Assembly (NCBI RefSeq): GCF_019443325.1
Contig: NZ_CP080383.1
Location: forward strand, 744,001-808,000
Direction: 5' to 3'
Length of the DNA stretch: 64,000 nt
Origin: Cryobacterium sp. PAMC25264
Lineage (GTDB): Bacteria; Actinomycetota; Actinomycetes; Actinomycetales; Microbacteriaceae
A program made the position numbers and the translations under genes. Positions 17,023 to 25,093 of this stretch are shown here, piece after piece. How positions within the stretch are numbered: position 1 is the stretch's first letter; each line of letters opens with the position of its first letter. The notes beneath the pieces are model-generated. The model did no database searches, was not told the origin of the DNA, and saw nothing but the letters and a program-made list of their open reading frames with translations.

Positions 17023-17466
17023 TCAGGGCCTGGCGTCTGGATTGACGATGAGGAAATCGCCCAGTCGAGTCCAGCCATCGGGGACCGGATCTTCCCGTTC
17101 CACGATCGTGGCCCCTCCGGTCATGCTGCCCACGGTCCGGAGTTGCTCGGCGGGTCCGCACGCCGAGTTCCCGAACTCGGTGCCCGTGGAGATCAGGATG
17201 AGACAGATGACGGGAGTCCCAGTCTCGGGCTGAACATACTCGGCCAGGTAGTAGCTGGTGCCGTCCAAGGAACCCGCCAGCCGGCTCGAATCGCCATCCA
17301 TGCCCGGCGTTCCCATGTCCGCGGGAAGGGTGTCATCGGGCTGGCGGTCGGCGGCCAGGAAGTCGCGCACCAACGAGGTGGCATCTGCCGTGCATCCGGT
17401 CAGAAAGAGACCGGAGACCAGCACTGCCGCTGTGGCCCACGCCGCTCGCGCCGGTCGACCCGTCAT
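17023..17466 (-). CDS. Small predicted lipoprotein of unknown function
   Basis: A 147-residue protein with a classic lipoprotein signal: basic start, hydrophobic stretch AAVLVSGLFLTGC, and lipobox Leu-Thr-Gly-Cys with the Cys at about residue 25. The mature part has two further cysteines (ICLILIST and NSACGPAEQL) that could pair outside the membrane. I recognise no catalytic motif. It is monocistronic and in opposite orientation to its neighbours on the left. Confidence 0.7.
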   Translation of the reverse strand: MTGRPARAAWATAAVLVSGLFLTGCTADATSLVRDFLAADRQPDDTLPADMGTPGMDGDSSRLAGSLDGTSYYLAEYVQPETGTPVICLILISTGTEFGNSACGPAEQLRTVGSMTGGATIVEREDPVPDGWTRLGDFLIVNPDARP

Positions 17467-17600
17467 GAATGCCCCCGCCTCGTGCGCCGTTGTCCGTGGC
17501 CGAAACCTAGCACGTCACCGGTGAGAACAGGTCAACCGGTGCCACAGCTACCTGCCTGCGGCGCGCACGCCCCGCGACCGGGCGCATCCGCCGCCCGGTG

Positions 17601-18083
17601 CTAGACGAGCACCTTGCGGTACCAGTTCGTGGCGTTCGGGTTGTCGTTGTACGCCGGCACGTCCGCGTACCCGGCGCGCTGGTAGAGCCGACCGGCGGCC
17701 TCCAGGCTGGCGTTGGTGTCGAGCACCAGCTCGGTAGCGCCGAAGTCCCTGGCCCGCTTCTCGAGTTCCGCCAGCAGCAGGCCGCCCCAGCCGCGACCGC
17801 GGACCTGCGGCTGCAGCCAGAGGTGTTTGGCCTCGTACCGCACCGCGTCATCCGCGCCATCGTCGATGCGACGGATACCGCCGCAGCCCACAAAGGTACG
17901 CGACTCGGGCTGCTCGCTCACGAGCAGGAACTGCCCGCGGGGCGGTACGAACTGCTCCGGGGTGGGGAAGGTGGTGCGGTAGCCGCCGGCGTGCGGAAAG
18001 GTGGACGCCCGGTCACTGAAGTACTGGGTGAGCAGGGCGATGGATCCCGCATCCGTGACGGAGACCTCGGTGAATTCAGGCAT
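17601..18083 (-). CDS. GNAT-family N-acetyltransferase
   Basis: A 160-residue acetyltransferase. Motif A reads LWLQPQVRGRGWGGLLLAELE, containing the acetyl-CoA pyrophosphate loop (R/QxxGxG). Motif B, GRLYQRAGYADVPAYNDN, is typical of GNATs acting on small molecules or protein N-termini. The ATG at 18083 is preceded by TAGCCT at 18090-18095, six bases before the start and without Shine-Dalgarno, so it is probably leaderless. It is divergent from dapB, whose own box lies 35 bases away. Confidence 0.88.
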   Translation of the reverse strand: MPEFTEVSVTDAGSIALLTQYFSDRASTFPHAGGYRTTFPTPEQFVPPRGQFLLVSEQPESRTFVGCGGIRRIDDGADDAVRYEAKHLWLQPQVRGRGWGGLLLAELEKRARDFGATELVLDTNASLEAAGRLYQRAGYADVPAYNDNPNATNWYRKVLV

Positions 18084-18142
18084 GCCCCTAGGCTACGTGC
18101 CGTCGCGCCGGTGGCAACGCCCGCGCTTGGTAGATTGGCAGC

Positions 18143-18958
18143 ATGACAACACGGGTGGCCGTCATCGGCGCAACGGGCAAGATGGGGCGCCTGGTCTGCG
18201 ACCTGGTCGACAACGATTCCGACTACGAGCTGATCGCCCGGCTCGACTCCTCCAGCGCCCTCTCCGAGATGCTCGGCGCCGATGTGGCGATCGACCTCAC
18301 CGTGCCGGCGGTCAGCCAGGGCATCGTCGACTACGCGCTGGACAACGGCATCCGGGTGCTCGTGGGCACGTCAGGCTGGTCCCAGTCCCGGATCGACTCG
18401 CTACGCCACCGCATCACAGGTCGCGACACGGTGGGTGTCGTCATCATCCCCAACTTCTCCCTCGGCTCGGTGCTGGGCACGGCCCTGTCGGCCCTCGCCG
18501 CGCGGTTCTTCGACTCCATCGAGATCGTCGAGGCGCACCAGTCCAGCAAGATCGACTCCCCGTCGGGAACCGCCGTGCGCACTGCGGAGCTCATGGCCGC
18601 AGCCCGCGCCGGCCTGGTGCCCGTCGCCGCGCCGCACATCGATCAGCGTGCCCGGGGGCAGCAGATCGCCACGGTGCCCGTGCACAGCCTGCGCATGGCC
18701 GGGGTGCTGGCCCGCCAGGACGTCATTTTCGGCGGGTCGGGCGAGTCCCTCACGATCACGCACAACACGCTCTCCGCCGAAGCCTACGAGCGCGGCATCA
18801 TGGTGGCCCTGGCCGCCACCCGCGAGTGCGTGGGCGTGACCGTGGGACTCGACCAACTCATCGACCTGGGCCTGTCCGGCCCGGCGGCCGACGAACCCGC
18901 GGCTGCCGCCGTCCCGCCGGCCGGGCCGGAAGAGGCCGAGATGGAGCCCGGCGAATGA
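18143..18958 (+). CDS. dapB: 4-hydroxy-tetrahydrodipicolinate reductase
   Basis: NAD(P)H-dependent enzyme of the lysine/diaminopimelate pathway. The Rossmann loop is VAVIGATGKMGRLV; the substrate motif is KIDSPSGTA; the catalytic pair, normally His-His, reads EAHQSSK here (H132 kept, second His replaced by Gln, K136 kept). It is 271 residues, slightly long because of an Ala/Pro/Glu-rich tail. TAGATT lies six bases before the ATG (18131-18136), giving a probable leaderless transcript. It overlaps the next gene by ATGA. dapA is 5 kb downstream and dapF 21 kb downstream, so the pathway is dispersed but local. Confidence 0.93.
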   Translation: MTTRVAVIGATGKMGRLVCDLVDNDSDYELIARLDSSSALSEMLGADVAIDLTVPAVSQGIVDYALDNGIRVLVGTSGWSQSRIDSLRHRITGRDTVGVVIIPNFSLGSVLGTALSALAARFFDSIEIVEAHQSSKIDSPSGTAVRTAELMAAARAGLVPVAAPHIDQRARGQQIATVPVHSLRMAGVLARQDVIFGGSGESLTITHNTLSAEAYERGIMVALAATRECVGVTVGLDQLIDLGLSGPAADEPAAAAVPPAGPEEAEMEPGE

Positions 18959-19398
18959 AGGGACGCATCGCTGTTGTCGTGATGGCCGCGCTGCTGGTCT
19001 TCTACCTGGTGCTGGTCGGCTGGCGCGCCGTGCTGTTCATCCAGAGCGGCGACCCCGTCGGCATCCTCATCGGCGTGGCCCTGATCGTGCTGCCCATCAT
19101 CGGCGCGTGGGCCCTGCTGCGCGAGATCCTCTTCGGCGCCCGTTGCGAACGTCTGGTCAAGCAGCTGGAGGCTGAGGGAGAACTCCCGGTCAACGACCTG
19201 CCCAGCCGGCCGAGCGGCCGCCCCTACCGTGAGGCCGCCGACGCCCAGTTCCCGCAGTACCGTGAGGCTGTGGATGCAGCGCCCAAGGACTGGCGTGCCT
19301 GGTTCCGACTCGGTCTGGCCTACGACGCCTCCGGCGACCGGCGCCGCGCCCGAGCAGCGCTCCGCACCGCGATGTCCCTGGAGAAGTCCGCCGCCTAA
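18955..19398 (+). CDS. Two-pass membrane protein with TPR-like C-terminus
   Basis: A 147-residue protein with hydrophobic segments at about residues 5-25 and 33-55, followed by a soluble part. The C-terminus (PKDWRAWFRLGLAYDASGDRR) resembles a single tetratricopeptide repeat. The ATG overlaps the dapB stop codon (ATGA), so the two are translated together. Conserved location behind dapB in the family suggests a cell-envelope role, but no function is established. Confidence 0.75.
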   Translation: MKGRIAVVVMAALLVFYLVLVGWRAVLFIQSGDPVGILIGVALIVLPIIGAWALLREILFGARCERLVKQLEAEGELPVNDLPSRPSGRPYREAADAQFPQYREAVDAAPKDWRAWFRLGLAYDASGDRRRARAALRTAMSLEKSAA

Positions 19399-19438
19399 GC
19401 GGTTGCTCCCGAGGCCGCATCCCCCTTCCCGCTCCGCG

Positions 19439-19580
19439 CCTCGCGTGCGGTACCGCCCGGGCGAGTTCCCGCGGAACGGCGCCTCACCCGCGCTCGGGCT
19501 CGTCTCCGCGCTAGGTGCGGAGTTCCGCGGGCAACGCGCCGTTTCGCCGGTGGCGCGCCCGCCGCGTACCGGCGCCTGAC
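19439..19580. repeat. GC-rich symmetric element related to the 143-bp array
   Basis: This lies in the 212-base gap after the TPR-like gene. It contains GTTCCCGCGGAACGGCG near 19464 and an inverted relative near 19519 (AGTTCCGCGGGCAAC). The 29 bases starting at GTTCCCGCGG match the core of each 143-bp repeat unit (GGTCCCGCGGAGCGGCG...) at 24 of 29 positions by eye. No gene is visible in the gap. Confidence 0.5.
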
Positions 19581-19610
19581 CCGCGAAGCGTTTCGGATGG
19601 GGCTCCTGGC

Positions 19611-20591
19611 TCATCGGTCGAACAGACGGGGATGCCCAGGGATCAACCCCAGGTTCGCCAGCCGATCGGTCATCCGGGGCACGCTCATCCCCGTGGCATG
19701 ATCCCATCGAACGAAGCCACGTACTTGCAGGCGGATCATGTCCTCGCGCACCTTCTCGTCGTACACCACCTGTTCCGCCGTACGACCATCACGCATCACG
19801 GGGTCGAAATATTTGACCCGCCCGTCGCTCTCGCCAACACCCTGCTCGCGCGGAAAGAAGAAGTCGCTGAAGACCGTGCGGCCGTTGATCACGAACGGAT
19901 GCTGGAGCTCGGGTTCCGGAAAGCCTGCCAACGCAATACTCACCCGGCTTCCCGACTCGCCCGGCGAACCAGATAGCGGCGTAGCGAAGTCGATCACGGT
20001 GCGTGCTCGGACAGATCCGCGAAACGGCAACATTCGGTGCCACGTGTCCAGGAGGGTCTGGCGGTCCGTCAGGGGCGGGACACGACCAGAGCGGTCCCAT
20101 GCCAGCGCCCGGTCGGCTGCGGCTACCGCCGACCTGAGGTCAACCACCGTGGCGAGGTCGATCACGGTTCGCGCCACCGACGTGACGAGCACTCCGTCCC
20201 GCACAACCACATCCGCCTCATCGAAGCCCACGGCGTGTTTTCGGATGCCGGGATCCGATCGACCTCCACTGGCCCTGGCCTGCAGGAAGTGCACTTCGGT
20301 CGGCCAAGCCACCAACAAGGGGAGTTGCCAGAGCACGGCGGCCGAGTGATGCGACAGCGGCAGTTGCTCTGCTCGGGCGAGGGCCGCTGCCCGCACCACG
20401 AGCGCGTAACGCTGGTCGCGGTTCAGGGCGGCCCATGTTGCTGCGCGGCAGTATCGACCCCAGCCGATGCGGTGCAGTTGACCACGTTCGGCGCTCCGAC
20501 GAAGTCGGAGGTCGGCGCCGAAGGCACGTCGGAAGTCGGCGGCGAGCAAGATCTCGGGCGGTAAGGATAGTTCGTCGTGAGGTTCCGTCAT
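19611..20591 (-). CDS. Orphan AbiEi-like N-domain protein with DUF559/PD-(D/E)XK-like C-terminus
   Basis: A protein of about 326 residues. The N-terminal half resembles AbiEi-type antitoxin domains of actinobacteria: a helix-turn-helix-like stretch then RRSAERGQLHRIGWGRYCRA, and PLSHHSAAVLWQLPLL. The C-terminal half contains TVFSDFFFP and ESDGRVKYFDP, resembling the D...ExDGxxKY pattern of DUF559/Vsr-type nuclease folds, then EKVREDMIRLQVRGF. No AbiEii toxin gene is adjacent. Starts at 20591 or 20606 are possible, neither with a good Shine-Dalgarno. Related GC-rich repeats lie on both sides. Function is not established; the domain calls are from motif resemblance only. Confidence 0.65.
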   Translation of the reverse strand: MTEPHDELSLPPEILLAADFRRAFGADLRLRRSAERGQLHRIGWGRYCRAATWAALNRDQRYALVVRAAALARAEQLPLSHHSAAVLWQLPLLVAWPTEVHFLQARASGGRSDPGIRKHAVGFDEADVVVRDGVLVTSVARTVIDLATVVDLRSAVAAADRALAWDRSGRVPPLTDRQTLLDTWHRMLPFRGSVRARTVIDFATPLSGSPGESGSRVSIALAGFPEPELQHPFVINGRTVFSDFFFPREQGVGESDGRVKYFDPVMRDGRTAEQVVYDEKVREDMIRLQVRGFVRWDHATGMSVPRMTDRLANLGLIPGHPRLFDR

Positions 20592-20705
20592 AGGGCGAGG
20601 ATGCATCCGGCCGGCCCACGGTCCCTGCTGTCGCCTGCACTGGGTGACAAGTCCGGCGCTGAGTGCCCTGGGGAGGAGCGCCCGTTGGAGGCCCGGGTGC
20701 CGGGG

Positions 20706-21180
20706 GCGAAGTGGCGCGGGGCCCGCGCGTGACCCGAGTGTGACGGGGAGGTCCCGCGGAGCGGCGTGTGACCCGCGCGACGCGCAGGGGTGCGGCGGGG
20801 GATGGGGATGCGCGGGGCAGGCGCCGCTGCGCGGGTGGCGTGCCGGACGCGAAGTGGCGCGGGGCCCGCGCGTGGCCCGAGTGTGACGGGGAGGTCCCGC
20901 GGAGCGGCGTGTGACCCGCGCGACGCGCAGGGGTGCGGCGGGGGATGGGGATGCGCGGGGCAGGCGCCTCTGCGCGGGTGGCGTGCCGGGGGCGAAGTGG
21001 CGCGGGGCCCGCGCGTGGCCCGAGTGTGACGGGGAGGTCCCGCGGAGCGGCGTGTGACCCGCGCGACGCGCAGGGGTGCGGCGGGTGATGGGGCTGCGCG
21101 GGGCAGGCGCCGCTGCGCGGGTGGCGTGCCGGACGCGAAGTGGCGCGGGGCCCGCGCGTGGCCCGAGTGTGACGGGGAGG
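20706..21180. repeat. 143-bp tandem repeat array, about 3.3 copies
   Basis: Units beginning GCGAAGTGGCGCGGGG start at 20706, 20849, 20992 and 21135, exactly 143 bases apart; the last is cut after 46 bases and followed by a degenerate fragment to about 21220. Units differ by only a few substitutions. The period is not a multiple of three and no protein is conserved in any frame, so the array is non-coding. It fills most of the 719-base gap between the AbiEi-like gene and the TIGR01777-type gene, both on the minus strand; nothing else is seen there. Confidence 0.93.
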
Positions 21181-21310
21181 AAGGGCGAAGTGGCGCGTGA
21201 CCCGCGCGACTCGCACGAGCTCGAGCCAGAAGGGGCGGCGGCCGTGGCCCCGCGCCCCTCCTGCTCAGGCCGCTCGAGCCGGGCCCGACGAGGCCCGGCC
21301 GCGGCCGGGG

Positions 21311-22195
21311 TCAGCGCAGCATCCAGGTCACGGCCTCGGCCGCGGTCTGGTGGGTGAAGCGGAACCCGTCGGCCTGCAGCTTGGCCGAACTCACCCGCTG
21401 GTCGGCGAGCAGGAGCTGGCGGGCCGCATCCTGCAGCGCCAGGGTCAGCACCTTCTCGGGCACGGGGATGAAGAACGGCCGGCGCAGCGCTGTAGCCACG
21501 GCCCGGATGATGTCGTTCGCGGTGGCCGCCGTGGGGCCGGTGATGTTGACCGGTCCGCTGAGCTCGGAGCCCAGCAGGTGCACGATGGCGGCGGCTTCGT
21601 CGTGCAGACTCACCCACGGCCAGTTCTGGGTGCCGCGGCCCAGGGGCCCACCCAGGCCCAGCCGCACGATCGGCATGAGCGGCTTGAGCGCGCCGCCCTT
21701 CGCCAGCACCAGCCCGGTGCGGGCGAGAACCACGCGGGTGACCGCCGGCGCGAGGTTGGCTTCCTCTTCCCACGTCGTCACCACGGTGGCGAGAAAATCG
21801 GTCCCCGGCGCGGAGTCCTCGGTGAGTTCCTCGCCGGGCCGGTTGCCGTAGACGCCCACGGCGGACGCGTTCACCAGCACCGCGGGCGGCGCGCTGCTGC
21901 GCCGCATCGCGTCGGTGAGGGTGCGAGTGGCCTGCACGCGGGATTCGACGATCTCGCGCTTGTAGGACGGAGTCCAGGGCAGCCGCCCGATCGAGGCGCC
22001 GGACAGGTTGACCACGGCGTCGACGTCGTCGAGCACGGTGGGGTCCAGGGTCAGCGTCGCCGGATCCCAGCGGAATTCCGAACTGCTGCGGGTGGGACGG
22101 CGCACGAGTCGCAGCACGGTGTGACCGGCGGCCTCCAGCTGGCGGGACAGTTCGGTGCCGATGAGCCCGGAGGCCCCGGAGATGAGAACGCGCAT
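21311..22195 (-). CDS. TIGR01777-family NAD-dependent epimerase-like oxidoreductase
   Basis: A 294-residue extended short-chain dehydrogenase of the YfcH/SulA-like group. The N-terminal Rossmann motif is MRVLISGASGLIGTEL. Family-specific segments are VVNLSGASIGRLPWTPSYK, LVNASAVGVYGN and the C-terminal DUF1731-like region (ALRRPFFIPVPEKVLTL). Substrate is unknown for the family. It lies 19 bases downstream of the OsmC gene and is probably co-transcribed with it. Confidence 0.9.
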   Translation of the reverse strand: MRVLISGASGLIGTELSRQLEAAGHTVLRLVRRPTRSSSEFRWDPATLTLDPTVLDDVDAVVNLSGASIGRLPWTPSYKREIVESRVQATRTLTDAMRRSSAPPAVLVNASAVGVYGNRPGEELTEDSAPGTDFLATVVTTWEEEANLAPAVTRVVLARTGLVLAKGGALKPLMPIVRLGLGGPLGRGTQNWPWVSLHDEAAAIVHLLGSELSGPVNITGPTAATANDIIRAVATALRRPFFIPVPEKVLTLALQDAARQLLLADQRVSSAKLQADGFRFTHQTAAEAVTWMLR

Positions 22196-22214
22196 GAGGT
22201 CTACCCCGGCCCGA

Positions 22215-22640
22215 TTAGGCCAGCTCGGCTTCGATGGTGATCGCGATTCCCGCGAGCGCCTGCGAAATCGGGCAATTTACCTTGGCGTCCTGCGCGAAGG
22301 CCTCGAACTCGGCTTCGGTGACCCCGGGCACGTTCGCGCTCACAAGCAGGTGACTGCCCGTCACGCCGGTGCCCGGAACGAAGGTGACCGCAGCGGTGGT
22401 CTGGATGTTGGTGGGCGGGTGGCCGGCGGTGGCGAGGATGTTGGACAGGGCCATCGAGTAGCAGGCCGCGTGAGCGGCGCCGAGCAGCTCCTCGGGGTTG
22501 GTGGTGTTCGCCGTGCCCTCCGCGCGCGCCTTCCAGTTCACCGGGAACGATCCGGCGTGGGAGGAATCGAGCGTGACGGTGCCTGATCCGGTCATCAGGT
22601 CGCCGGTCCATACGGTGGTTGCTTCGCTGGTCAGGGCCAT
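22215..22640 (-). CDS. OsmC-family peroxiredoxin
   Basis: A 141-residue organic hydroperoxide reductase of the OsmC type. The two redox cysteines are C60 in GAAHAACYSMAL and C123 in KVNCPISQAL. NPEELLGAAHAAC is the family signature. The start has a near-perfect Shine-Dalgarno (AGGAGGTAACACC before ATG). It heads a minus-strand pair with the TIGR01777-type gene and is one of several peroxide or thiol genes in this area. Confidence 0.93.
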   Translation of the reverse strand: MALTSEATTVWTGDLMTGSGTVTLDSSHAGSFPVNWKARAEGTANTTNPEELLGAAHAACYSMALSNILATAGHPPTNIQTTAAVTFVPGTGVTGSHLLVSANVPGVTEAEFEAFAQDAKVNCPISQALAGIAITIEAELA

Positions 22641-22769
22641 GGTGTTACCTCCTGGAAGTGGATCACCAGCCTACTCACGGCACCTGGGCCGTTCCCAGGG
22701 AATCGGGCGGGAAAACTCCAGGGAACGCTCAGGTCGACGAGAACCGGGACCGTCGACGGTTCAGCCGAC

Positions 22770-23267
22770 TCAGGAGGTCGCCGGTGACCGCCCGAGGAGG
22801 CGGGCGCGCACCAGCAGGAGGTAGAGCTGGCAGCCCAGGCAGTAGTCGAACACCGCATTGAGGAACGCAGCGACGAACGCTGCGGCCGCGGCGATCGGAA
22901 CGCCCGCGGGAACCCCGGCCAGGCCCAGAGTGACGCCGACGACGGCGACCAGTAGGCCCACCCCCTGGGCGAATGTGGGCGGCGTCGGGTCTTCGAGGGC
23001 GGCCGGCGCCCCGAGCCGCGGGCGCAGCAGCGCCCTGTAGACCAGCCCGTAGGGGTGCCGGGCCACGCCGGCGAAGGCGCCCCAGGCAAAGACGGCCGTC
23101 TGTAGGCCGAGCAGGGCGAGGGCGGGGCCGGATGCGCCGACCAGCGCCAGAAAGATCACCGCCAGCAGCACCACGGCGGTGATCGCCGCACCGAACCGGG
23201 GGCCGCGTGGGTCGATGCCGGACCGTGCAGCGGGCCGGGGGGAGGTGGGGGCGTCGGACGGGGTCAT
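22770..23267 (-). CDS. DUF4395 membrane protein
   Basis: A small integral membrane protein of about 165 residues with roughly four hydrophobic segments. The segment FLNAVFDYCLGCQLYLLL, with its Cys-Leu-Gly-Cys pair near the last helix, is the DUF4395 hallmark. The ATG at 23267 follows TTGGAG by seven bases; a TTG start four codons upstream is possible. It lies about 100 bases downstream of the frame-broken thioredoxin gene, and in actinobacteria DUF4395 and such thioredoxins are often neighbours, suggesting a shared thiol-redox role at the membrane. Confidence 0.85.
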   Translation of the reverse strand: MTPSDAPTSPRPAARSGIDPRGPRFGAAITAVVLLAVIFLALVGASGPALALLGLQTAVFAWGAFAGVARHPYGLVYRALLRPRLGAPAALEDPTPPTFAQGVGLLVAVVGVTLGLAGVPAGVPIAAAAAFVAAFLNAVFDYCLGCQLYLLLVRARLLGRSPATS

Positions 23268-23368
23268 CGGGAACTCCAAGCGTCGAGCGGAGCAGGCTGT
23301 ACGGGTGGCGACGCGGTGACGCGTCGGGTGGGAGCGGGCACTGCAGGCGGCACGGGCACCGGGCCGCG

Positions 23369-23876
23369 TTACGAGCGTCGGGCGGAACCGAGCGGACTCG
23401 GGCCTGCCCCGGTGCGCCCTCCGTCGGTGCGGGCGAGGTCATCGAGCCGGGCGTGCAGCGCGGCCCGGTCGGGCACCCCGCCCACCCGGGCACGCACGGT
23501 GCCGGCCGCATCCAGTACCAGGGTGGTGGGCGTCTGCAGGATGTTGAACCGTCGGGCCAGGTCGGCCCGGTGGGTCAGATCCACGTCGACGTGGTTCACA
23601 CCGGGGCGGCCGGCAGCCACCTGGGCGAGCAGCACGCTCGTGCCCGGGCAGCGGGAGCAGAACTCGGTGGAGAACTGCAACAACGTCGCATGCCGGCCGA
23701 ACTCAGTCGGGCATCCGCTCTGGTCAGGCCCAGCTCGGCCGCAGTGACGGTGCCGTCGCCGGAACGCCTCGTGCCGCCACCGACACGGTGCCCTGCCGGT
23801 GCCGCCAGAGCAGGCCCAACCCGGTCGACAGTGCGACCAGCAGCAGCAACACAATCAGAGCGGCGGCCGGGGTCAT
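23369..23876 (-). pseudogene. Membrane-anchored thioredoxin-family gene, frame-broken
   Basis: Three frames together make one thioredoxin-like protein. Frame 1 starts at ATG 23876 and encodes a signal-anchor (IVLLLLVALSTGLGLLW) but stops at about 23724. A second frame encodes GDGTVTAAELGL around 23740-23710. A third carries the thioredoxin core LLQFSTEFCSRCPGTSVLL (CxxC) and LARRFNILQTPTTLVLDAAG to the stop at 23369. No single frame has a credible start for the core. Either two small frameshifts have occurred, or the sequence has errors here. Neighbouring DUF4395 fits a thioredoxin partner. If intact, it would be an extracytoplasmic or membrane-attached thiol reductase. Confidence 0.65.
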
Positions 23877-23954
23877 GCAGGCGAGATTACGCCGCGCCCT
23901 GCGCCCGGTCGCTCGTGTGACGGCAGATTACGGCGCCGCTCCGCAGGTCTTCCG

Positions 23955-23972
23955 CGACGTCGTACGACGTCG
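23955..23972. promoter_or_regulatory. Perfect 18-bp palindrome upstream of dapA
   Basis: CGACGTCGTACGACGTCG is an exact palindrome in the gap between the thioredoxin gene (-) and dapA (+), about 70 bases upstream of the dapA -10 box. It could be a repressor or activator site for either gene. No regulator gene is adjacent. Confidence 0.5.
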
Positions 23973-24044
23973 GCCGGCACCCTCCGCCAGGCTTTTAACG
24001 CGCGCAGGAGGACCCGGGGCGGCGCGAGAGGGCGCGCTAGACGA

Positions 24045-24050
24045 TAACCT
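24045..24050 (+). promoter_or_regulatory. Leaderless -10 box of dapA
   Basis: TAACCT lies seven bases before the GTG start at 24058, with no Shine-Dalgarno between. Transcription would start at or next to the GTG. The same arrangement recurs at eleven other genes in the window. Confidence 0.65.
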
Positions 24051-24057
24051 GTAAAAC

Positions 24058-25035
24058 GTGTCTACTCCTTTCAACCCTTTCGGGCAGGTCCTTGTCGCCC
24101 TGGTGACTCCGTTCACCGCAGACGGAGAGGTCGACTGGGCCGGCGTCGAGAAGCACATCGACGACGTCATCACCGCGGGAGCAGACGGCATCGTGGTCAC
24201 CGGAACCACCGGGGAGACCTCCACCCTCACCGACCCGGAGAAGATCCGGCTCGTCGAGGTGGGCAAGGATGTCGCCTCCGGCCGCGCCAAGATCATCACC
24301 GGCGGCGGCTCGAACGAGACCGCGCACGCTATGCAGCTCGCCAAGCAGAGCGAGAAGGCCGGTGCCGACGGCAACATGATCGTCACGCCGTACTACAACA
24401 AGCCCACCCAGGCCGGCGTGCTCACGCACTTCCGCATGATCGCGGATGCCACCGACCTGCCGGTCATCCTGTACGACATTCCCGGCCGCACGGGCATCCC
24501 GATCACCTACGAGACGATCCTGCGCGCCGCGAAGCACCCCAACATCCTCGCCGTGAAAGACGCCAAGGGCGACCTCGCCCAGGTCAGCCGGGTGCTCAAC
24601 CAAACCGACCTGCTCTACTTCTCCGGCGACGACCCCAACGTGCTGCCGCACCTGTCGATCGGCGCCACCGGCCTGATCGGCGTCACCGCGAACATCGCCG
24701 CCACCCCGTACCGCCAGATGGTGGATGCGGTCAATGCCGGCGATCTCAAGGCCGCCACTCTGGCGCACCAGCAGCTCGAACCGCTCGTGCGCGCTGTGAT
24801 GACGCACGTGCCCGGCACGGTCGCGGCCAAGTACATCCTGCACGGGCTGGGCCGCATCGGCAGCCCCCGCGTGCGCCTGCCCCTCGTCGGCCCGGAGGAA
24901 TCCGAGGCCGCCATGATCGAAGACGAGATCGACCTGGTCCGCAACATCCCGGGCGTCGACTTCACCAACTTCCGTCCGGACCGCAACGCCGCCGCCGGTG
25001 GTGCGCTGCCCAAGGTCGCCGGAACCACACGCTAA
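24058..25035 (+). CDS. dapA: 4-hydroxy-tetrahydrodipicolinate synthase
   Basis: Pyruvate-dependent aldolase, first committed enzyme of lysine/diaminopimelate synthesis, condensing pyruvate with aspartate semialdehyde. The Schiff-base lysine is K167 in ILAVKDAKGD. The substrate motif is GTTGETSTL, the active-site Tyr is in TPYYNKPTQAG, and LYDIPGRTG is conserved. It is 325 residues, slightly longer than usual because of an Ala-rich tail. The start is GTG with a leaderless -10 box. It is followed 58 bases later by rnj with its own strong Shine-Dalgarno, a dapA-rnj order conserved across actinobacteria. Confidence 0.96.
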   Translation: MSTPFNPFGQVLVALVTPFTADGEVDWAGVEKHIDDVITAGADGIVVTGTTGETSTLTDPEKIRLVEVGKDVASGRAKIITGGGSNETAHAMQLAKQSEKAGADGNMIVTPYYNKPTQAGVLTHFRMIADATDLPVILYDIPGRTGIPITYETILRAAKHPNILAVKDAKGDLAQVSRVLNQTDLLYFSGDDPNVLPHLSIGATGLIGVTANIAATPYRQMVDAVNAGDLKAATLAHQQLEPLVRAVMTHVPGTVAAKYILHGLGRIGSPRVRLPLVGPEESEAAMIEDEIDLVRNIPGVDFTNFRPDRNAAAGGALPKVAGTTR

Positions 25036-25093
25036 AAGAAACACCAACGCACCACAAACTCCAGTACCACCAACTCCACATATAGGAGGGCTT

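Noticed and set aside
18001..18954. Long plus-strand frame overlapping the GNAT gene and dapB
   Set aside because: Only its last 147 codons (from 18955) encode a real protein; the rest is a shadow of dapB.
20706..21180. CRISPR array
   Set aside because: Whole 143-bp units repeat head to tail with no unique spacers, and no cas genes are present.
20218..21773. Long Arg/Pro/Thr-rich frames through the 143-bp array
   Set aside because: Successive units are read in different frames because 143 is not a multiple of three; no conserved protein, only repeats of the DNA.
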